Program-made: the position numbers and the translations under genes
The notes under the pieces: generated by a model
What the model was told of the DNA's origin: nothing
What the model saw: only the letters and a program-made list of their open reading frames with translations
Databases searched by the model: none
NCBI GenBank assembly: GCA_030248215.1
Contig: JASANG010001689.1
Coordinates: 59,845-123,844, forward strand
DNA length: 64,000 bases
Direction of reading: 5' to 3'
DNA from: Enoplolaimus lenunculus
Taxonomy: Eukaryota; Nematoda; Enoplea; Enoplida; Thoracostomopsidae
In this document: positions 20,623 through 32,106 of the stretch, piece after piece
How positions within the stretch are numbered: position 1 is the first letter of the stretch
Layout of the letters: each line of letters starts with the position of its first letter

Positions 20623-20920
20623 TTAATACTGCTAGTTTAACTTAAGCTTAAATTAAGTATACTTAAGGTCCCATAAAATTGCTGATGGCTCAGGAAGCGT
20701 TCAGTGTGCCTGACCAGAAAGTAAATGTTCCCATACGACACTAATTTATAAATGTTACGGGGGGTGGATTGAATGAGTGCCCATTTGAGAATAATTACTT
20801 AAAACAACTCACTGAATTCGTTCATTTTCTTGCTTGTCTCTCAGTAAACGTAACCGTTCGGCACTTGATATCGTATGGCTGTTGTAAGTATGATACGGTT
20901 GTGCTGAAACAAATTATAGT

Positions 20921-21314
20921 CAGGGTGCAACCGGAATTACAATTTACCGAAACCGAAAAGTGAAAAATGTATTTCACCAAAAAATTCATTTTAGTTTTGT
21001 TTAACTTTAGTTGAAGATAGGTATTGACTTTAATCTGCTGTATTTTAAATTTGACTTATCCACTGGAGCGAAATCTACCTTCGATGGTTTATTTTCAGCA
21101 ATTGTCAAGGTTTATATACAATACTAATTAAAACTATTTCATTTTTATCGTTACTAATTGAACGAGTGGTTTTAAAATAGGCATCTTAAAGATAAGCAAG
21201 TTTAAAAAACTATCAAAATTTAATACTACCGAAACGATTAATTCCTGTAAAAATTTCCAGAACCCGAAGGTTAAAAAACGCTAAAACTGAAACCAGAATT
21301 TCGGTTGCACCCTG
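20921..21314 (+). mobile_element. hAT-like MITE (CAGGGTGCAACCGG ends)
   Basis: The inverted ends are CAGGGTGCAACCGGAATT and AATTTCGGTTGCACCCTG. The body is AT-rich and non-coding. Related pieces lie at 9907 and 27280-27555. A flanking duplication is not evident. Confidence 0.75.
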
Positions 21315-21336
21315 ACAACATTCACAGTTCCGTTAT

Positions 21337-21535
21337 GACAATTCGTCACCTGACAACTTGTCGTCCGAAAGTGTCTGAAGCCTAAGTCTAAGCCTAAGCA
21401 TAATCCTAATCATAACGCTACGGCTAACAGCCTCAACCTAATGATTAGGAATAATTTTCGAGTCGACGAGATTTCAAACTACGGAGATGTCGGTGGTCGA
21501 CCAGTTGTCAGGCGACGAATTTTCATGACACCCAG
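21337..21535 (+). mobile_element. Family H MITE, copy 2
   Basis: Starts GACAATTCGTCACCTGACAA and ends GGCGACGAATTTTCATGAC, with CCTAAGCATAATCC inside. Confidence 0.7.
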
Positions 21536-21787
21536 GGTCGACAAATGACGCGAAAAGTTAAATTTTTTGGAATTTAAAAAATATGTAATCACCGACGTAA
21601 ACACCACTGCACTTCGACAACAGATAAAAGTTGGTTTTTGAGCGAACGTAGCGAGCGAAAAAATGATTTTGACTTGTAAACCTTCAGCAGTTTTATTCTA
21701 ACGCCCATACGAGTGGCATTTTTCTCGTTTCTCAAGAAATTTCAGTCGGAAATATATCCGCCTATTTTCCCAATGTATACCCTTGTC

Positions 21788-22164
21788 GTCCAATGTAAAA
21801 AACAGGGGAGGAACAGTATTATAAGCATATTCTTTAGCCTAAACCTAAACCCAAGCCTAAGCGTGACAATGAGCATATTCCTAAGCCTAGCCTAAGCTTA
21901 AGCGTAACAATGAGCATATTCCTAAGCCTAAGCCTAAGCGTAACAATGAGCATATTCCTAAACCTAAGCCTAAGCCTAAGTTTAAGCGTAACAATCGGCA
22001 TATTCCTAAGCCTAAGCCTAAGCCTAACAGTAACAATGAGCACATTCCTAAGCCCAAGCTTAAGCCTAAGCCAAGCCAAAAATTAGTCTAAAGCTTAAGC
22101 TTACCCTTTCAAGTCCCACAGAAAAACGTTCCGCCCCTGATGTTTATGATTTTTACATGGGTCC
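21788..22164 (+). mobile_element. Family A MITE with expanded GCCTAA array
   Basis: Left GTCCAATGTAAAAAACAGGG, right TTTTTACATGGGTCC. The array repeats a higher-order block, GCGTAACAATGAGCATATTC plus CCTAAG units, five times. Confidence 0.85.
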
Positions 22165-22257
22165 ACTTGTGTATGTAAATCACCTTGTAAACCAGATTGG
22201 ATCGGCGAACGATAGTCCATATTGAAATTGTTTTGGTTGGCACCGGAACAATTTCTG

Positions 22258-22306
22258 CATAGTTATAAATAAATAATAATAATAATAACAACAACAACAA
22301 CAACAA
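22258..22306 (+). repeat. AAT/AAC microsatellite
   Basis: About eight AAT units followed by AAC units. Confidence 0.8.
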
Positions 22307-22394
22307 TCACTGTCTCTATATATCCAGTAAGAGACTTCACTTTAGGTCAAAATAATAATAGGTTAAGTGACTGGATTAAAGCTGAAATAAACTA

Positions 22395-22500
22395 CTCAAA
22401 CAGAAGATCAAATCCCATTGGTCCCAGGGATTGAACGAGCCAGACATGGAAGTTATCAGCCGAAATTTCACTGGACACAGCCTGCCAGTGACCCTCGAGT
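22395..22500 (-). repeat. tRNA-like SINE fragment
   Basis: The minus strand carries a B-box-like GTTCAATCCC preceded by an anticodon-arm-like ACTTCCATGTCTGG. The arms do not pair well enough for a functional tRNA. Confidence 0.35.
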
Positions 22501-22509
22501 TGAAAAAAG

Positions 22510-23600
22510 CTAGCACCGTCGGGTCAATTTCTAGACAAAAAGTATCAAAATATATAACTGCTAACGTCCGGTTGAAACACTATTCAATTTCAAAACTCCA
22601 AAAAAACTAAATTCTGTATACAAAATGTAAACTTTCCAGCGTGAAAAAATTTGACGAGGAAAAACGGCGAACAAGATAACGATGACGTTTTCCCCAGGAC
22701 TCGTATTACGGTTTGATGGGGTCGAGGCTGGGATACCCTAGCCGAGGCACTAAGATAGCCAGGGCGTTAAATTCAACACGCTATTTAAGCTCCCGCCCAA
22801 ATCGGCCCATATACACCAAAACAGACGACATAGCTAATCATGCTTCAAACAAGCAGAACATTTAGAAAAGTTTGAACTAAAACTGTATAACGGCACGCAA
22901 GACCGTATATAAATCGACCATTGGGGGATGACTGGACCGATATATTCCCTCCCTGACATTTTTAGAGATGCGGCCTTTTTAAAGATTTCACAAATGGCCT
23001 CCTTGATCCTAGAATTTAAAATATTTTTTGAATGACGTCATACTCTCTTGAAAGGAAATCCTGGCTATGCCCGTGGCTGTGTAAGACTTCAAACGAAAAG
23101 CAAACATCTTATCGCTGCCGCTTTATCACGTTTCCTACCCACGCGTAACAAGTGTACCGTGGTATCTGGCAAATGTCGCGGGTGGTACTACTCTCGAGAG
23201 GTTGCACCCAGCCAAGAACTACGATTTATGAAAAGGGTCCAAAAGTGAACGGGCACCACAGTCGGGTAATCATCCAATAAGAATTGATTATTGTCAGAGA
23301 CACTGGTTTATCCAATCATCATTGAGAATACCTCGTAGGCGTTTGGTTATGAAAGGTCCGCCTCAGCCATAGAAGATTTTTAAGAAAAATAACTTAGTAC
23401 CAAAAGTATTTCAACCTAATTTGTCTCCCACTCATGGCTAAATTTGGTTGTTCAAATATGCCTCGCCATTAATGTTGGGTCATAAATCTGGTAGTTGAAC
23501 AAACCGTAGAAACAATACTCACGGGAACCAAAAACTGGCAAAGTTTTTGCTCGCAAAAAAGCAACATTACTTTTTCATGGTCGGTTGGCGTATATGCCAC
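22510..23600. other. Unassigned sequence
   Basis: No gene found. A CTATTTAAGCTCCCGCCC word near 22780 is promoter-like, but nothing follows it. Confidence 0.4.
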
Positions 23601-23603
23601 GCA

Positions 23604-23802
23604 GCGGCGGATCCACAAATTTCTGACGGCACCGGTGGTGGGCTGGCAAATGTTATGAAACACAATTTTTACTGTATGCGCTATATGTGCCAAATTTCTG
23701 AGGAAAAATCGCAACGTAGGATGGAACCTTACTTACCATTTTATCACAAAAAAATTTTCTGGCCTGGGGGGCGTATGCCCAGCTCCCTCTGAATCCGCCA
23801 GC
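23604..23802 (+). mobile_element. Family G hAT-like MITE
   Basis: GCGGCGGATCCACAAATTTC at one end, CTCTGAATCCGCCAGCG at the other. The interior GGCTGGCAAATGTTATGAAA is shared with the copy at 45082. Confidence 0.7.
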
Positions 23803-24184
23803 GATAGCAAGCTTAACATGTCAGAGTGTGGAATTTTACGAATATAGGGGGTAATGGCTTGGCAAAAGTACTAAACTAGAAAGAGCTTTAGAACAATGCT
23901 GTCGGACTAGAATAGGCTATCACTACTAAACAAAACCCATATTGGGTATTGGAAAAATTATTAAAAAACACTCGCGACCCCCCAGGCCCGGAATGCTTTT
24001 ATGGCCCTTATAACCACGTTTTGACTTATTCGATCCACAAACAACAGCTGCGCGATAAATAAACATGTAGATTTTGAAATAAAAAACTATCAATAGATGA
24101 ATTTGAATTTGGAAAAAGGTTTCGGCGAGCAGGGGTGTAGCCAGGATATCGTTTCAGAAAGGTTCAAAATCATATGTAAAAAGT
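23803..24184. other. Unassigned sequence
   Basis: No gene. A GCAGGGGTGTAGCCAGGAT hAT-like end lies at about 24130. Confidence 0.4.
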
Positions 24185-24185
24185 T

Positions 24186-24345
24186 TGGGCCAATGCTTAG
24201 AACAGGACCGTAACAGTAGTATAAGCATATTCATATGCCTAAGCGTAAAAATGAACGAATACGTAAGAACTTTGGGCCAATGTTTACAACAGGGCCGTAA
24301 CAGTAGTATAAACATATTCCTGAGCCTAATGGTAAAAATTAACGC
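24186..24345 (+). mobile_element. Two partial family A MITEs in tandem
   Basis: GGGCCAATGCTTAGAACAGG and GGGCCAATGTTTACAACAGG each begin a short unit with CGTAACAGTAGTATAA. Neither has its right end. Confidence 0.7.
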
Positions 24346-24450
24346 ATACCAAAACCCAAGCATAATCCTGGCATTCTACAGCAAGACTTTTTGTCGAAGA
24401 AAGTAAACAAGTGCACTTTGGAAGTTCCTACTCTCTGTCCATTCAGGTTT

Positions 24451-24590
24451 AGGGCCAATGTAATGAACAGGGGCAGAATAGTAGTATAAAGCAAATTCCT
24501 AAGCCTAAGCCTAAGCGAAAAAATAACCAAAAGCTTAAGCTTTTGCAGTCCCGTAGAAAAACGTTCCGAACTTGATCTTTACATTTTGCC
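24451..24590 (+). mobile_element. Family A MITE
   Basis: Left GGGCCAATGTAATGAACAGG. The right side has AAACGTTCCGAACTTGATC followed by TTTACATTTTGCC. Confidence 0.75.
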
Positions 24591-24778
24591 AAACTGAGAG
24601 CCAGCGTAGTAAACCGAGACCAAAAATGTTTTCTAACATCCAGGTTATTTTGAAACCTAAAGTATTTTTCTTGCGTTTCCAAATATTTTGGGGGCTTTAA
24701 CCAGATAATCCTCATTGTATACGTCCCTCACTTTCATCCAGTGTCGACCGTCGAGCTGAAAAACTAAGAATAATACTG

Positions 24779-24972
24779 CAATCTACGACAATTCGTCGCT
24801 TAGACAACTTGTCACTCAACTACGTCCTAAAGCCTCTGAATAAAACTACGCATAATCCTAAACATAAGCCAAAGTGTAAGTCTAAGCATAAGCATATTTA
24901 TTGTGAATGACGAATGGTCGAGTCAATGAAATTTCGGATTACAAGTTGTCGGGCGACGAATTATCGAGTGAA
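24779..24972 (+). mobile_element. Family H MITE, copy 3
   Basis: CTACGACAATTCGTCGCTTA at the left, TCGGGCGACGAATTATCG at the right. Confidence 0.7.
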
Positions 24973-25099
24973 TGAAATTTTTACTAAGAAAAAACCAACG
25001 CAATAATTGCAAATGAACGAAACAAAACAAAACAAGCAAAATCTAAGTTCAATCATCTTAAAAACTCATAACCAAAAAATCAGAATTATGGCATCGGAA

Positions 25100-25185
25100 C
25101 ACCAGTTAGCCGGAATCGGAATCGGAAGTCAAATTTTGCCGGAATTTTAGCCGGCATCGGAATTCCAAAGGAACCCTGGTAGAAA
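25100..25185. mobile_element. hAT-like fragment ending GAACCCTGG
   Basis: GCCGGAATCGGAATCGG...GGAACCCTGG resembles the family that is whole at 33665-34097. Confidence 0.4.
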
Positions 25186-25189
25186 CAAT

Positions 25190-25325
25190 ATAAAAGAGTA
25201 GCAATAATATATAAAGTAGAAAGAATATAAAAAAGTAGAAATAATATAAAAAAGTCGAAACGAAATAAAAAAGTAGAAACAATAGAATCAATATAAAAAA
25301 AGTAGAAAACAATATAAAAATACAT
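25190..25325 (+). repeat. A-rich imperfect tandem repeat, period about 20
   Basis: Repeated AAAAAAGTAGAAACAATAT-like units. Confidence 0.8.
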
Positions 25326-25844
25326 TATAAAACCACATAACATGCCTATTAATGTACCGTATTTAATGTCGCATGTTTATGTTACCATATTCTACTGCCC
25401 ATTTTATTAGATTAAATTAAGCTTTTCTATATTAGCCAGAAGAAGCCAAAAACCCTATCTTTATGATTCATAATTCTAACATACCACAATCACTATACTA
25501 ATTGTTCCATTGTTACATCAGTGCCTACCTCAGGGGCTAGCAACAAACAGCCAATAACTGTTTAGGAAAAGCTTCGAGGGGACACAAGGATATATATAAA
25601 ATGAGTATATTTGTAAAACGAAATTGAGCTTGTTGCTGAATATTTGTTGACAGGAACAATGATTAAGTTGGTTGGGTAACGCCCTATCTTACCCCTGACA
25701 ATCACGGCGTTCTCCGGGTACTTGCTGGTGGGGGCGGGATTAAACCTATGGGAGGAATTCGTCTGACCCATATGACGAAAGTAAACATATTAATGGTTTA
25801 CGACATTTTGGATTCGGTGAAACAAACCCCTAAACCAATGCACT
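25326..25844. other. Unassigned sequence
   Basis: No gene recognised. Confidence 0.4.
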
Positions 25845-25960
25845 CTCGTCGCCAGCTCACTTTACTAAGTGAGTTAAAAAGTTTTCAGGAGGGGCATACG
25901 AAGGTTTTCGATGACTTACAAGCAATGTTGGAAATTTTGGCGGAAGCAACATTTTACCGC
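25845..25960 (+). mobile_element. Family E MITE fragment
   Basis: GCCAGCTCACTTTACTAAG, then TTTTCAGGAGGGGCATACG and CTTACAAGCAATGTTGGAAA. Confidence 0.65.
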
Positions 25961-26094
25961 GGTGGGACTGAGTCAACATTGGCCTCATTTTGGTTAGGGT
26001 CAGAATCAATTGGCAGTCACTCGTTAACCCCAGGATATTGTCAATCTAGGCAGGAACCGGGACTTCAGACCTTTCAACTCATAGCTGGAAAAGC

Positions 26095-26172
26095 GGGTTA
26101 CGGGTGGCTTCGAACTAGCGACCTTCTGCATGTCAGGCAGACGCTGTTACCACTGCGTCACGCAGCCCGCCT
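26095..26172 (-). repeat. tRNA-derived SINE head
   Basis: Reading the minus strand, GGCTGCGTGACGCAGTGGTA holds an A-box-like segment, TCTGCCTGACATGCAGAAGG an anticodon-arm-like hairpin with CAT in the loop, and GCTAGTTCGAAGCC a B box. The acceptor ends do not pair, so it is a SINE or tRNA relic rather than a working tRNA gene. Confidence 0.55.
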
Positions 26173-28370
26173 CACCAACTGCATTTTTGTCGACTATATA
26201 TGTGTCGACCGCATGCTGCCAGCAAGCATACAACACAATGTGCATTTCATTTATTGCATATGCCCTAGAACAAGCATGCCTCACATGCTTACAGATATGT
26301 CGTTCCCGTGTCACTTGTTAACCCCAGGATATGTCGTTCCCGGTGTCGGTATCCATTGTGTTAATGTGAACCCTCATAAACGTTTCAGCACTTCACCAGA
26401 AAATAACTACAATTCCGTCAACCATCATCTCAGGTAACAGAATGACGTTGACCAGCTCAATGAAATATATAACTATTATTCAACCAAACCCCCCTCAACT
26501 AAAAATTGTTTATTCTCAAAGTTAACAAGAAAAGTTTCCGTAAAATACAACTGTTCAATGCAGCCAAAAAATATTTGGCCAAAGGAATAAAATATGGGGT
26601 CAGTGGCCCCCAGTCGCATCGCCCACCCCTCCTTCCAGATCGCAGATGGGGCCATGCATACGGCCTGGCTTACCCTGCAACAGTGTTGCAATTAAATTTT
26701 TTGTCAACGAAATTATGATGAATGGTTTCCTGCCTGAAAATGATCTCAATTAACCCTGAAACGAACCCCTACTACCAAGGCAGGGTCACTCGAAAATGTC
26801 GGCCCCCACAAATAAGTCGCAAATGCTAGCAACCGACCTTCAAGCGGGCTCATAGCCATGTGGTGTCAGGGGTCCCAGCGTCCGTCCTTGAAAAATTTTA
26901 GCCCCACTAGAAAATTTTCAGCGTTGCTTGTAAGACAGCGAAAACAATCCTTGTTTGCCTCTTCTGAAAATTTTTAAGCCCCACTAGTAAGATTGAGTTG
27001 CCTACGGGCCTACAGGACAGGGTGCCTCCAGGAATTCAGGTCCGCAATTAGAAGAGTGAGGGCGACGATTCCGTTAGGACGATGTTTCGTGTCCCCTCTG
27101 AAAATGTTTTTGCCAACTCTACTATTAAGAATTCTTGGCTGTGCCCCTGCAATATTTCATTCCTAGATTGGAAAATCAAGTCAACGTATATTTCTCATCG
27201 AGCATAGCGACGACCATTTTTTATAGTCTAGAAATTTCAGGGGGATATTTCTCCGGACCCCCCATGATTTTCAAATAATCGGGGTGCAATCGGAAGCGAA
27301 AAATATCGGAACCGAGGGCCAACAAACGTTGCTGGAGCCGGAAGTGAGCCAAAATTAGGCAGTTAAAATTATGTTGGCTATTTTGTCCTCAAAACTGTTC
27401 CAGACATTAAACGAAAACGCACCGAATACATTTTGTAAAATTATGCAAAATTTCACTGCCGAAATTGCCGGGATTTCTAGTAGAAATTCTAACGGAGCCG
27501 CAAGGTCGATTTTGTGCTGGACCCAGTGTCAGACCCCCGGTTGTACCCTGCACGTCATCATCCAATCGAAAAATTAATACAAGCAGAACAAAACAGTTAT
27601 ACATTAATATATACAGTGCGCAATGTATTTTAATACAATGGAATATTGGAACCTGGCAAAAAACGACGCCAGAGCGAACGAACCTATTTTATATACACAA
27701 ATATAAATTACATAGCTAATATTTCAGTTTTGGAAAGGCATAACATGATGCCAAATATTATTTACGACCTCTAAGATCCAGAATGTTAACCTGAAATGTA
27801 AAAATGTAGATTTTGTACATTTCCCCTCCAAAGGTTTAGGCATAAGCATAGGTAGGACCAGAGCAGCCATCCCCATACCCCCATTTAGGAAGCCCACCCG
27901 TAAAGGAGCACCCACCCTAACCGATTGAAACAAAAATCGCAGAAGTTTTAAAATGCATCTGGCTTTGAGGGTTCCCACCCTGGGTTTGTGGGAGCCCCCG
28001 CCCCTGTCTGCTCTATCACTGAGTATCCGCTTAGGCTTGGGCGTCAATATATGCTTTCGCAAGGTTCAGTCTGAGTCAAACCCTTGGCTTGAGCCTAAGC
28101 CTAAGCCTAAACCTAAACCTACGCCTTAACCTTAACCTTGAATGCGGTGAGTAAAGTTTACATGAGCCAAAATCATTGTTTTCTTGTTTCTCCACAAATT
28201 TCGTGATATTCTCTGTAAAACAATGCTTGTGCATACGCCTCTCCCATAGATTGAAAACTTTCCACCACGCAAAAAATTTATTTGGGTCCTCAGGATGGTT
28301 GACCGCCGCTCTGACCCCCATACCACGCTATTTCGCAGTAGCCTAAACAGGATGGACACCTGCGACAGAT
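26173..28370. other. Repeat-derived and unassigned sequence, no gene
   Basis: Contains degraded family E pieces (26870-27130, AAAATTTTCAGCGTTGCTTG) and a hAT-like GGGTGCAATCGGAAGCG fragment (27280-27555). Short CCTAAG runs lie at 28090-28125. The open frames here are incidental. Confidence 0.45.
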
Positions 28371-28375
28371 ATCAA

Positions 28376-28770
28376 TCTACGACAATTCGTCGCCCGACAA
28401 CTTGTCGCCCAACAGTGTCCTAAAGCCTATCAATAAATCGGCCGATGTATAGAACAGGGTTGGAACAGTAGTAGAAGCATATTCCTAAGCCTAAGCCTAA
28501 GCGTAAGGATGAGCCTATTGTAAAACCTAAGCCTAAGCCTAAGCGTAAGCCTAAGCAAAAAAATTAGTCTAAAGCTTAAACTGACTCTATTATAGCCCCT
28601 CCGGAAACGATTCGGCTTTCTTCTATACGTAGGCCAATAAATCGGAATAAATCTATAAGCATAATTCAAAGCCGAAAACATAATGATGGGCGATGAATTG
28701 TCGAGTCGATGAATTTTTGGATTACAAGTCCACTGTCGGCGACCTGTGTCGTGACGAATTGTCGTCATAC
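28376..28770 (+). mobile_element. Family H MITE, copy 4, carrying a nested family A MITE
   Basis: CTACGACAATTCGTCGCCC begins it and GACGAATTGTCGTCATACC ends it. The insert at 28439-28635 sits at the word AATAAATC, which is duplicated. Confidence 0.85.
28439..28635 (+). mobile_element. Family A MITE nested in family H
   Basis: GGCCGATGTATAGAACAGGG to TTCTATACGTAGGCC. The perfect 8-bp duplication AATAAATC (28431-28438, 28636-28643) fixes both ends. Confidence 0.9.
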
Positions 28771-29356
28771 CTATAGATTTACAGTACAAATGGTTGTCGC
28801 CGAAGATTTCATTTCAAAAGGGTATTAAAAACGTTTTTGCGAGGACACAACCCCCCAATTAGACGGCCGACCCTTGACAGTCCCCATCTTCGCAAACTAC
28901 AACATTTTCGCGGACCACGAAATTACAGAGCTGTGAAACAATTAATTGGGTGGGCCCCATCGGACCTGTTTTGCATATTTCCCGACTATCTTATAACGCC
29001 GGCACGGTGTATATATTACATATTTACATATATATTTATATACAAACTATTATGTCAAATAAACAACAAAAAAACCTGGAAAGAGAAAAATGACAACAAA
29101 ATATTATGTGAGATGAACGAACCTAAACCAGTTAAAATAAACACTGCAAGGATGATGTGAATATACCAAGACTGTATATATGTGTGTATGTATATATATG
29201 TATATATATAGTACTCTCAATACTAAACGATAGTTGTATGGACCCAGAGCCAGAAACGGCCAAGAGGTTTAGGTGTTTTCTGAAAAATTTGCCTACCCCC
29301 TTGAAAGCGGTTTTGTCACGCTCGTAGGCTTGTTGTTTCAACCGCAGACCCTTAAG
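28771..29356. other. Unassigned sequence with TA/TG microsatellite
   Basis: A TATATGTATA run lies at about 29171-29212. No gene. Confidence 0.45.
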
Positions 29357-29571
29357 GGCCCATGTAAACAACAGGGCCGGAACAGTAGTATAAGCATATT
29401 CCTAAGCCTAAGCCTAAGCCGACGCCTAAGCCTAAGCCGAAGCCTATGAATGAGTCTAAGCGTAACGATGAGCCTAAGCCTAAGCCTAAGCAAAAAAGTT
29501 AGTCTAAAACGTAAACTGACCCTATTACAGCCCCGCAGGAAAATGTTCCTTCTCTGTTCTATACATGGGCC
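29357..29571 (+). mobile_element. Family A MITE with perfect 8-bp duplication
   Basis: GGCCCATGTAAACAACAGGG to CTATACATGGGCC. CCCTTAAG lies on both sides (29349-29356, 29572-29579). Confidence 0.92.
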
Positions 29572-29963
29572 CCCTTAAGTTTTGCCCCTCTCTAGCAGGT
29601 TTTGCTGGCTAGGAGCATGTGTATGTGCCTATGATTTCTGAGTTATTCGCCTAGCTCATTCTAGAACAGGTTTGATGCTAGTTTTACCATTGGCGGATTC
29701 AAAAATTTATGACAGGCGGGTCCACGCGAGATTGATTGTGGATCAAAACTCGTGAACGGAAAGAGCCAAAAACGCTATTTTAATGCTAAACAGTTAATAG
29801 AAAATGTTGGTATTGACTCGTTTGGGGTGCGAGCCCGGGGTGACTCCCCACTTGTTTCCGTTGATAGGTTTAGCGTGATTTTAAGCTTGGCTCATGTATG
29901 GAACAGGGCCCGATCGTTTTCCGGCGGGGCTGTAGAGTCAGTTTAACCCTCAATGGCCCGACA

Positions 29964-29979
29964 GTCTACATATGTAGAC
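29964..29979. promoter_or_regulatory. 16-bp palindrome, likely transposase site (left)
   Basis: GTCTACATATGTAGAC, 17 bp inside the left end of the piggyBac. Repeated exactly at 30141-30156 and 32091-32106. Confidence 0.6.
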
Positions 29980-30140
29980 ATAACCAGTTCGACAATTGAT
30001 TGTTCGGCAGGTGCTATAGTTAAGAATCTATTGTTTAATTTCCATCGATAATTATTCTGTTATAGTAGTATAAAAAACTTATAGCATTGTGGGAACAAAA
30101 GTTTGCTGTACAGTGAGTCATATACCTATATAACCCGACC

Positions 30141-30156
30141 GTCTACATATGTAGAC
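30141..30156. promoter_or_regulatory. 16-bp palindrome, internal copy
   Basis: Second GTCTACATATGTAGAC, about 90 bp before the transposase ATG and preceded by ACCCGACC, which resembles the terminal repeat. Confidence 0.55.
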
Positions 30157-30248
30157 AGATGTTGATTTGATCATAGTTTGAGTTTTGACAAGAATTGGAA
30201 CGTTTTGTTCTTACACACGGTTTTGTATGGTGAGGTAAAGTCAGGGAA

Positions 30249-31955
30249 ATGTCAGGTTTGCATAAATTATGTTTGACTGAGGTCGTACGACGTGTATTAG
30301 AACCAAGTGATTCAGAGACAGAAGATGACAAACCGGACGACAATAGTTCAAATGACGACTCAGAATCAGTTGAGTTAGGTCAATGCAGTAGTGAAGAGGC
30401 TGCTATTTATGAGCAAGATAGTGATGGTGAATTACAAAAACAATCGGACGCATCTAGTAGTGAGTTGAGCGATATGGACGAGACTTCTAGTGGAAGTAAT
30501 GTGTTTTTGTCAGCGACGGGTGTTGAGTGGCATTCTACAACACCGCCTGTCCGTGTGTTAGCTAGAAATATAATTCGCTTTCGCGAAGGCACTGCAGTAA
30601 ACCCTACAGCAGAGTCACAAGCATTTTATCATTATATAAACGAGCCCATTTTACATACAATTCAGCGACTCACTAGTAGGCGACTGCGGGCGCGCAATTT
30701 TTCGACGCTACCAATGTGCGAGCTGAAAGCTTGGCTTGGGGTGGTAATCAGAGCTGGTGCAGATCGCGATAACATGTCTCCAGTGGCTTCACTATTCACC
30801 AAAAACGACAGCAGGCCCTTTTACCGCTGCGCGCTGTCAAAAAACAGAATGAAACAGTTGCTGAAAAATGTAACATTCGACAACAAACTGACTCGCCGGG
30901 AGCGTCAAAAAAGTGACAAAATGGCTGCTATACGAGATGTTTGGGACCTATTTCAGTCCAACTTACGTCTTCATTATATACCGTCCGAATCACTTACAGT
31001 AGATGAACAGCTCTACGGGTATAGAGGATATGCACCGGGGCGAGCGTACATGCCGGCGAAACCTGCTAAGTACGGCGTAAAAATATTCTGGCTTTGCGAT
31101 GCTCGGAATGGATATGCCCTAAAAGGAAATATTTATACAGGGCGTGAAGGCGAACGGGCCGTAGGGCTTGCTAAACGCATCGTAATGGATCTTATTCAAC
31201 CATACTGTAACACTCAGCGAAACATTTTCATGGACCGCTATTTCACATCCCATGAATTGGCTGTGGACCTATTACAAAGTGGGCTAACGTGCACAGGCAC
31301 AATAATGGCAAATCGCCGCAGCGTACCTCCGGTGCTAAAGTCAACAAAAGAACAAGAGGTCTATAGCACCCGATTTTTATGGGACCACAATAACCGCATA
31401 ATGTTGGCGTCTTATTGTCCAAAGAAAAATAAAAATGTGCTATTACTAAGTTCAGTTCATGTGAAAAACGAAGTTTGCACCAGCAGAGAGGACAAAAAAC
31501 CAGCAGTTATCTTGGATTATAATTTGGGAAAAGGCGGGGTTGATGTAATGGACTCTTGCATTGATGATTTTACCTGCAAACGCAAAACGAATCGTTATCC
31601 TCTAGTCTGCGTTTTCAATATGATTGATATTGCGTTGCACAACGCATTCATTGTCATGAAACTGAACGGATATCAAAAGTCACGCAATGTTTTCATGAAA
31701 AAAGTAGCCGAACAACTAGCGCAAGACAATATGACCAAACGTTACAGTAGTGAAAAAATTTACGCAAAATCAAAGGATTCATTTATGGCTTACGGGCTGC
31801 CTCAAAAGCGAAACGAACCTTCTACATCTGGTAAACCGACCAAATGTCAGGTCACAAGTTGTCGCAAATCTACGAGATTGAGCTGTTCGTCATGTGGAAA
31901 ACGAGTGTGCAAGGACTACATGAATCGCACCATAACGTGCAACGACTGTGCTTAA
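30249..31955 (+). CDS. piggyBac transposase
   Basis: 568 residues in a single frame from ATG 30249, which follows TCAGGGAA. The acidic, Ser-rich N-terminus (about 1-90) is typical. The DDE/D catalytic core is present: Asp252 in LTVDEQLYGYRG, Asp329 in RNIFMDRYFTS, and Asp432 in GKGGVDVMDSC, with a further Asp435. Spacing (77 and 103 residues) is close to that of the Trichoplusia ni enzyme. The C-terminus has a cysteine-rich zinc-binding domain (CQVTSC, CSSCGKRVC, CNDC), which in this family contacts the terminal repeats. The enzyme cuts and pastes at TTAA in the nucleus. No missing motif is seen. Confidence 0.95.
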   Translation: MSGLHKLCLTEVVRRVLEPSDSETEDDKPDDNSSNDDSESVELGQCSSEEAAIYEQDSDGELQKQSDASSSELSDMDETSSGSNVFLSATGVEWHSTTPPVRVLARNIIRFREGTAVNPTAESQAFYHYINEPILHTIQRLTSRRLRARNFSTLPMCELKAWLGVVIRAGADRDNMSPVASLFTKNDSRPFYRCALSKNRMKQLLKNVTFDNKLTRRERQKSDKMAAIRDVWDLFQSNLRLHYIPSESLTVDEQLYGYRGYAPGRAYMPAKPAKYGVKIFWLCDARNGYALKGNIYTGREGERAVGLAKRIVMDLIQPYCNTQRNIFMDRYFTSHELAVDLLQSGLTCTGTIMANRRSVPPVLKSTKEQEVYSTRFLWDHNNRIMLASYCPKKNKNVLLLSSVHVKNEVCTSREDKKPAVILDYNLGKGGVDVMDSCIDDFTCKRKTNRYPLVCVFNMIDIALHNAFIVMKLNGYQKSRNVFMKKVAEQLAQDNMTKRYSSEKIYAKSKDSFMAYGLPQKRNEPSTSGKPTKCQVTSCRKSTRLSCSSCGKRVCKDYMNRTITCNDCA

Positions 31956-32090
31956 CTGGACAACGCGCCCGCAGTGGGAGGCTGGACGGGGAGCGGGTGG
32001 AACTCCGCCAGAACACTAGTTCTGACTGTCTCAAGCCAGTTAAAGGAGGAGAGCACCCTGAGATAAGCCAAAACTAACGCTAGTTGTGTT

Positions 32091-32106
32091 GTCTACATAT
32101 GTAGAC
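32091..32106. promoter_or_regulatory. 16-bp palindrome, likely transposase site (right)
   Basis: Third exact GTCTACATATGTAGAC, 43 bp inside the right end. Confidence 0.6.

Noticed and set aside
25748-26437. 229-codon plus-strand frame
   Set aside because: Runs through a family E MITE fragment and a tRNA-derived SINE; chance frame.
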